Source: Cellvibrio sp. OA-2007
Lineage (GTDB): Bacteria; Pseudomonadota; Gammaproteobacteria; Pseudomonadales; Cellvibrionaceae
Length of the DNA stretch: 64,000 bases
Direction of reading: 5' to 3'
NCBI RefSeq assembly: GCF_000953825.1
Contig: NZ_BBUL01000085.1
Span: 1-64,000 of the forward strand
This document shows, one piece after another, positions 63,038-64,000 of the stretch (position 1 is its first letter; each line of letters opens with the position of its first letter). A program made the translations under genes and the position numbers. Below the pieces are notes generated by a model. The model saw nothing but the letters and a program-made list of their open reading frames with translations. It was not told the DNA's origin and did no database searches.

Positions 63038-63943
63038 TTACTGATACACCACATGCGCTTGAAAAATTTTAATGCGCGTTAATTGATCCCGTGCATTTTG
63101 CAAACTCTTTGCATCTTTAAACGGACCAACACGAACCCGATGCACTTGTTTGGGTTGCGCAACCGAATGAATAGTAACCGGATAAGTTAAATTACTACCC
63201 AGACTCGCAGCAAATTGTTGCGCAGAAGTTTTTTGACTAAAGGCGCCAACTTGTAAATAGGTACCCTCAGGTAATGCCGGTTCAATATGTGCGGGGGTTT
63301 TGTTATCGGCGCGACGCGGAATAGGCGCCGCATCACCAGGCAGTGCAATTTCTACCTCAACTCGCCCTGTTCCGGTTTTGTGAATACCAATACGCTGGGC
63401 TGCGGCATAACTCAGATCGATAATGCGCCCTTGATGAAACGGGCCACGATCATTAATGCGCACTACTACACTTTTACCATTATCCAAATTGGTCACTCGC
63501 ACATAGGATGGAATAGGCAAGGTTTTATGCGCGCCGGTCATAGCATACATATCGTAACGCTCACCATTGGAGGTGTTGTAGCCATTAAATTTATTGCCGT
63601 ACCAGGATGCATAACCGCGTTCGCGATAAGCACTTTCATCCTCAATCAAGTGATAGGTTTTGCCCAGCACAGTGTAGGGATTTTTATTACCGGCACGTGT
63701 GCGCGTTTCATAGCGCGGTACGGCATCGGGCACGTGGGATAAATCTATATCTTCATCGGGCCCAAAATCTTTATCGTGTGAATAGCGACCATCATTGGGA
63801 TTATAGGGCGCATTGGGTTTAGTTGATGTTGCTGGCTTTTGTTTAGTGCCCGAACAAGCCGCTAAAAAAACACAACAGATAAACACCAACAGGATATTTA
63901 TTGTTTGCACTCTGGGCGCAGCGGCTCGGGCGATGAATAGCAT
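63038..63943 (-). CDS. rlpA: RlpA septal-ring lytic transglycosylase
   Basis: The 301-residue lipoprotein (lipobox FLAACSG) has a double-psi beta-barrel domain: YASWYGNKFNGYNTSNGERYDMYAMTGAHKTLP (in parts) and VVVRINDRGPFHQGRIIDLSYAAAQRIG with the catalytic-type Asp. A C-terminal SPOR domain (GTYLQVGAFSQKTSAQQFAASL to the end) binds denuded glycan at the septum. It precedes dacA. Its ATG overlaps the stop codon of the gene at the window edge (TAATG). Confidence 0.95.
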   Translation of the reverse strand: MLFIARAAAPRVQTINILLVFICCVFLAACSGTKQKPATSTKPNAPYNPNDGRYSHDKDFGPDEDIDLSHVPDAVPRYETRTRAGNKNPYTVLGKTYHLIEDESAYRERGYASWYGNKFNGYNTSNGERYDMYAMTGAHKTLPIPSYVRVTNLDNGKSVVVRINDRGPFHQGRIIDLSYAAAQRIGIHKTGTGRVEVEIALPGDAAPIPRRADNKTPAHIEPALPEGTYLQVGAFSQKTSAQQFAASLGSNLTYPVTIHSVAQPKQVHRVRVGPFKDAKSLQNARDQLTRIKIFQAHVVYQ

Positions 63944-63999
63944 TAGTGCGAAGCTCCCGCTATTTTTTTAGTGGTTTTTTGCATTGCCTGTTTGATTTC
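63943..63999 (-). CDS. C-terminal end of a gene cut by the window edge (possibly a lytic transglycosylase)
   Basis: On the minus strand an open frame enters from the edge, reads EIKQAMQKTTKKIAGASH and stops at TAA, overlapping the rlpA ATG by one base. Only 18 residues are visible, so no family can be assigned from sequence. In Pseudomonas the gene before rlpA is an MltB/SltB1-type lytic transglycosylase, which is the best guess by gene order. Confidence 0.5.
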   Translation of the reverse strand, partial: EIKQAMQKTTKKIAGASH

Positions 64000-64000
64000 C

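Noticed and set aside
1-64000. CRISPR arrays, tRNA or rRNA genes, prophage or insertion sequences
   Set aside because: No regularly spaced repeats, tRNA-like TTCGANNC context with acceptor stems, rRNA motifs, or transposase/integrase products were seen in any long frame.

Overview
The window is chromosomal DNA of a gammaproteobacterium. It carries several classic gammaproteobacterial gene orders: lptD-surA-pdxA-rsmA-apaG-apaH, an aa3/caa3 oxidase cluster arranged as in Pseudomonas, and rlpA-dacA-DUF493-lipB-lipA. Moderate GC, a possible cellobionate/gluconate utilisation locus and a large TonB-dependent receptor point to a free-living polysaccharide degrader of the Cellvibrio/Saccharophagus type. 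That placement is an inference from gene content. I saw no rRNA, tRNA, CRISPR array, prophage or transposase gene.

Layout. 1-1.5 kb: a 31-bp perfect inverted repeat, then hemL. 1.5-11.2 kb: a Yip1-like membrane protein, then the cytochrome c oxidase region, nearly all on the minus strand. It runs ctaC-ctaD-ctaG-ctaE, then SURF1-Sco-like protein-ctaA-ctaB-PCuAC-SCO1, with a small DUF2909 gene on the plus strand between the two blocks. 11.2-11.9 kb is gene-free. 11.9-20.0 kb: a porin-like barrel and the lptD-to-apaH operon. 20.1-22.9 kb (plus strand): amgK-murU (MurNAc recycling) and an SPFH protein. 22.9-25.5 kb (minus strand): a membrane Ser/Thr kinase with four regularly spaced Cys-pair repeats, and a secreted partner. 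25.7-26.7 kb: rpsT and a MaoP/DUF413 protein with a Lys/Ala-rich tail.

26.7-32.7 kb is a sugar-acid module: a GH94 phosphorylase, a GPH-family symporter, a GntR-like LacI regulator and a divergent gluconokinase. Together they read as cellobionate import, phosphorolysis to glucose 1-phosphate and gluconate, and conversion of gluconate to 6-phosphogluconate. 33.2-40.0 kb is a phosphate-scavenging operon: TonB receptor, double-domain beta-propeller phytase and Tat-exported PhoX-like phosphatase, with a Pho-box-like sequence upstream. 40.2-51.5 kb (plus strand): a degenerate GGDEF protein with an AraC-type regulator, PaiB-like, SDR and Gfo/Idh/MocA enzymes, a DUF3857/transglutaminase protein with a TPR lipoprotein, NDH-2 and a PAS-PAS-GGDEF cyclase.

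51.5-64 kb: a GNAT enzyme and lipA-lipB-DUF493 (minus strand), then a plus-strand RDD-SpoIIM-DUF4129-DUF4350-MoxR-DUF58 cluster, then dacA and rlpA (minus strand). The plus-strand cluster sits between dacA and DUF493, which are usually neighbours. The best candidates for something new are the kinase with Cys-pair repeats, the GGDEF protein that lost its active site but kept its I-site, the phytate and cellobionate modules with their putative control sites, the MoxR/SpoIIM cluster, and two structured palindromic elements upstream of hemL and lipA.
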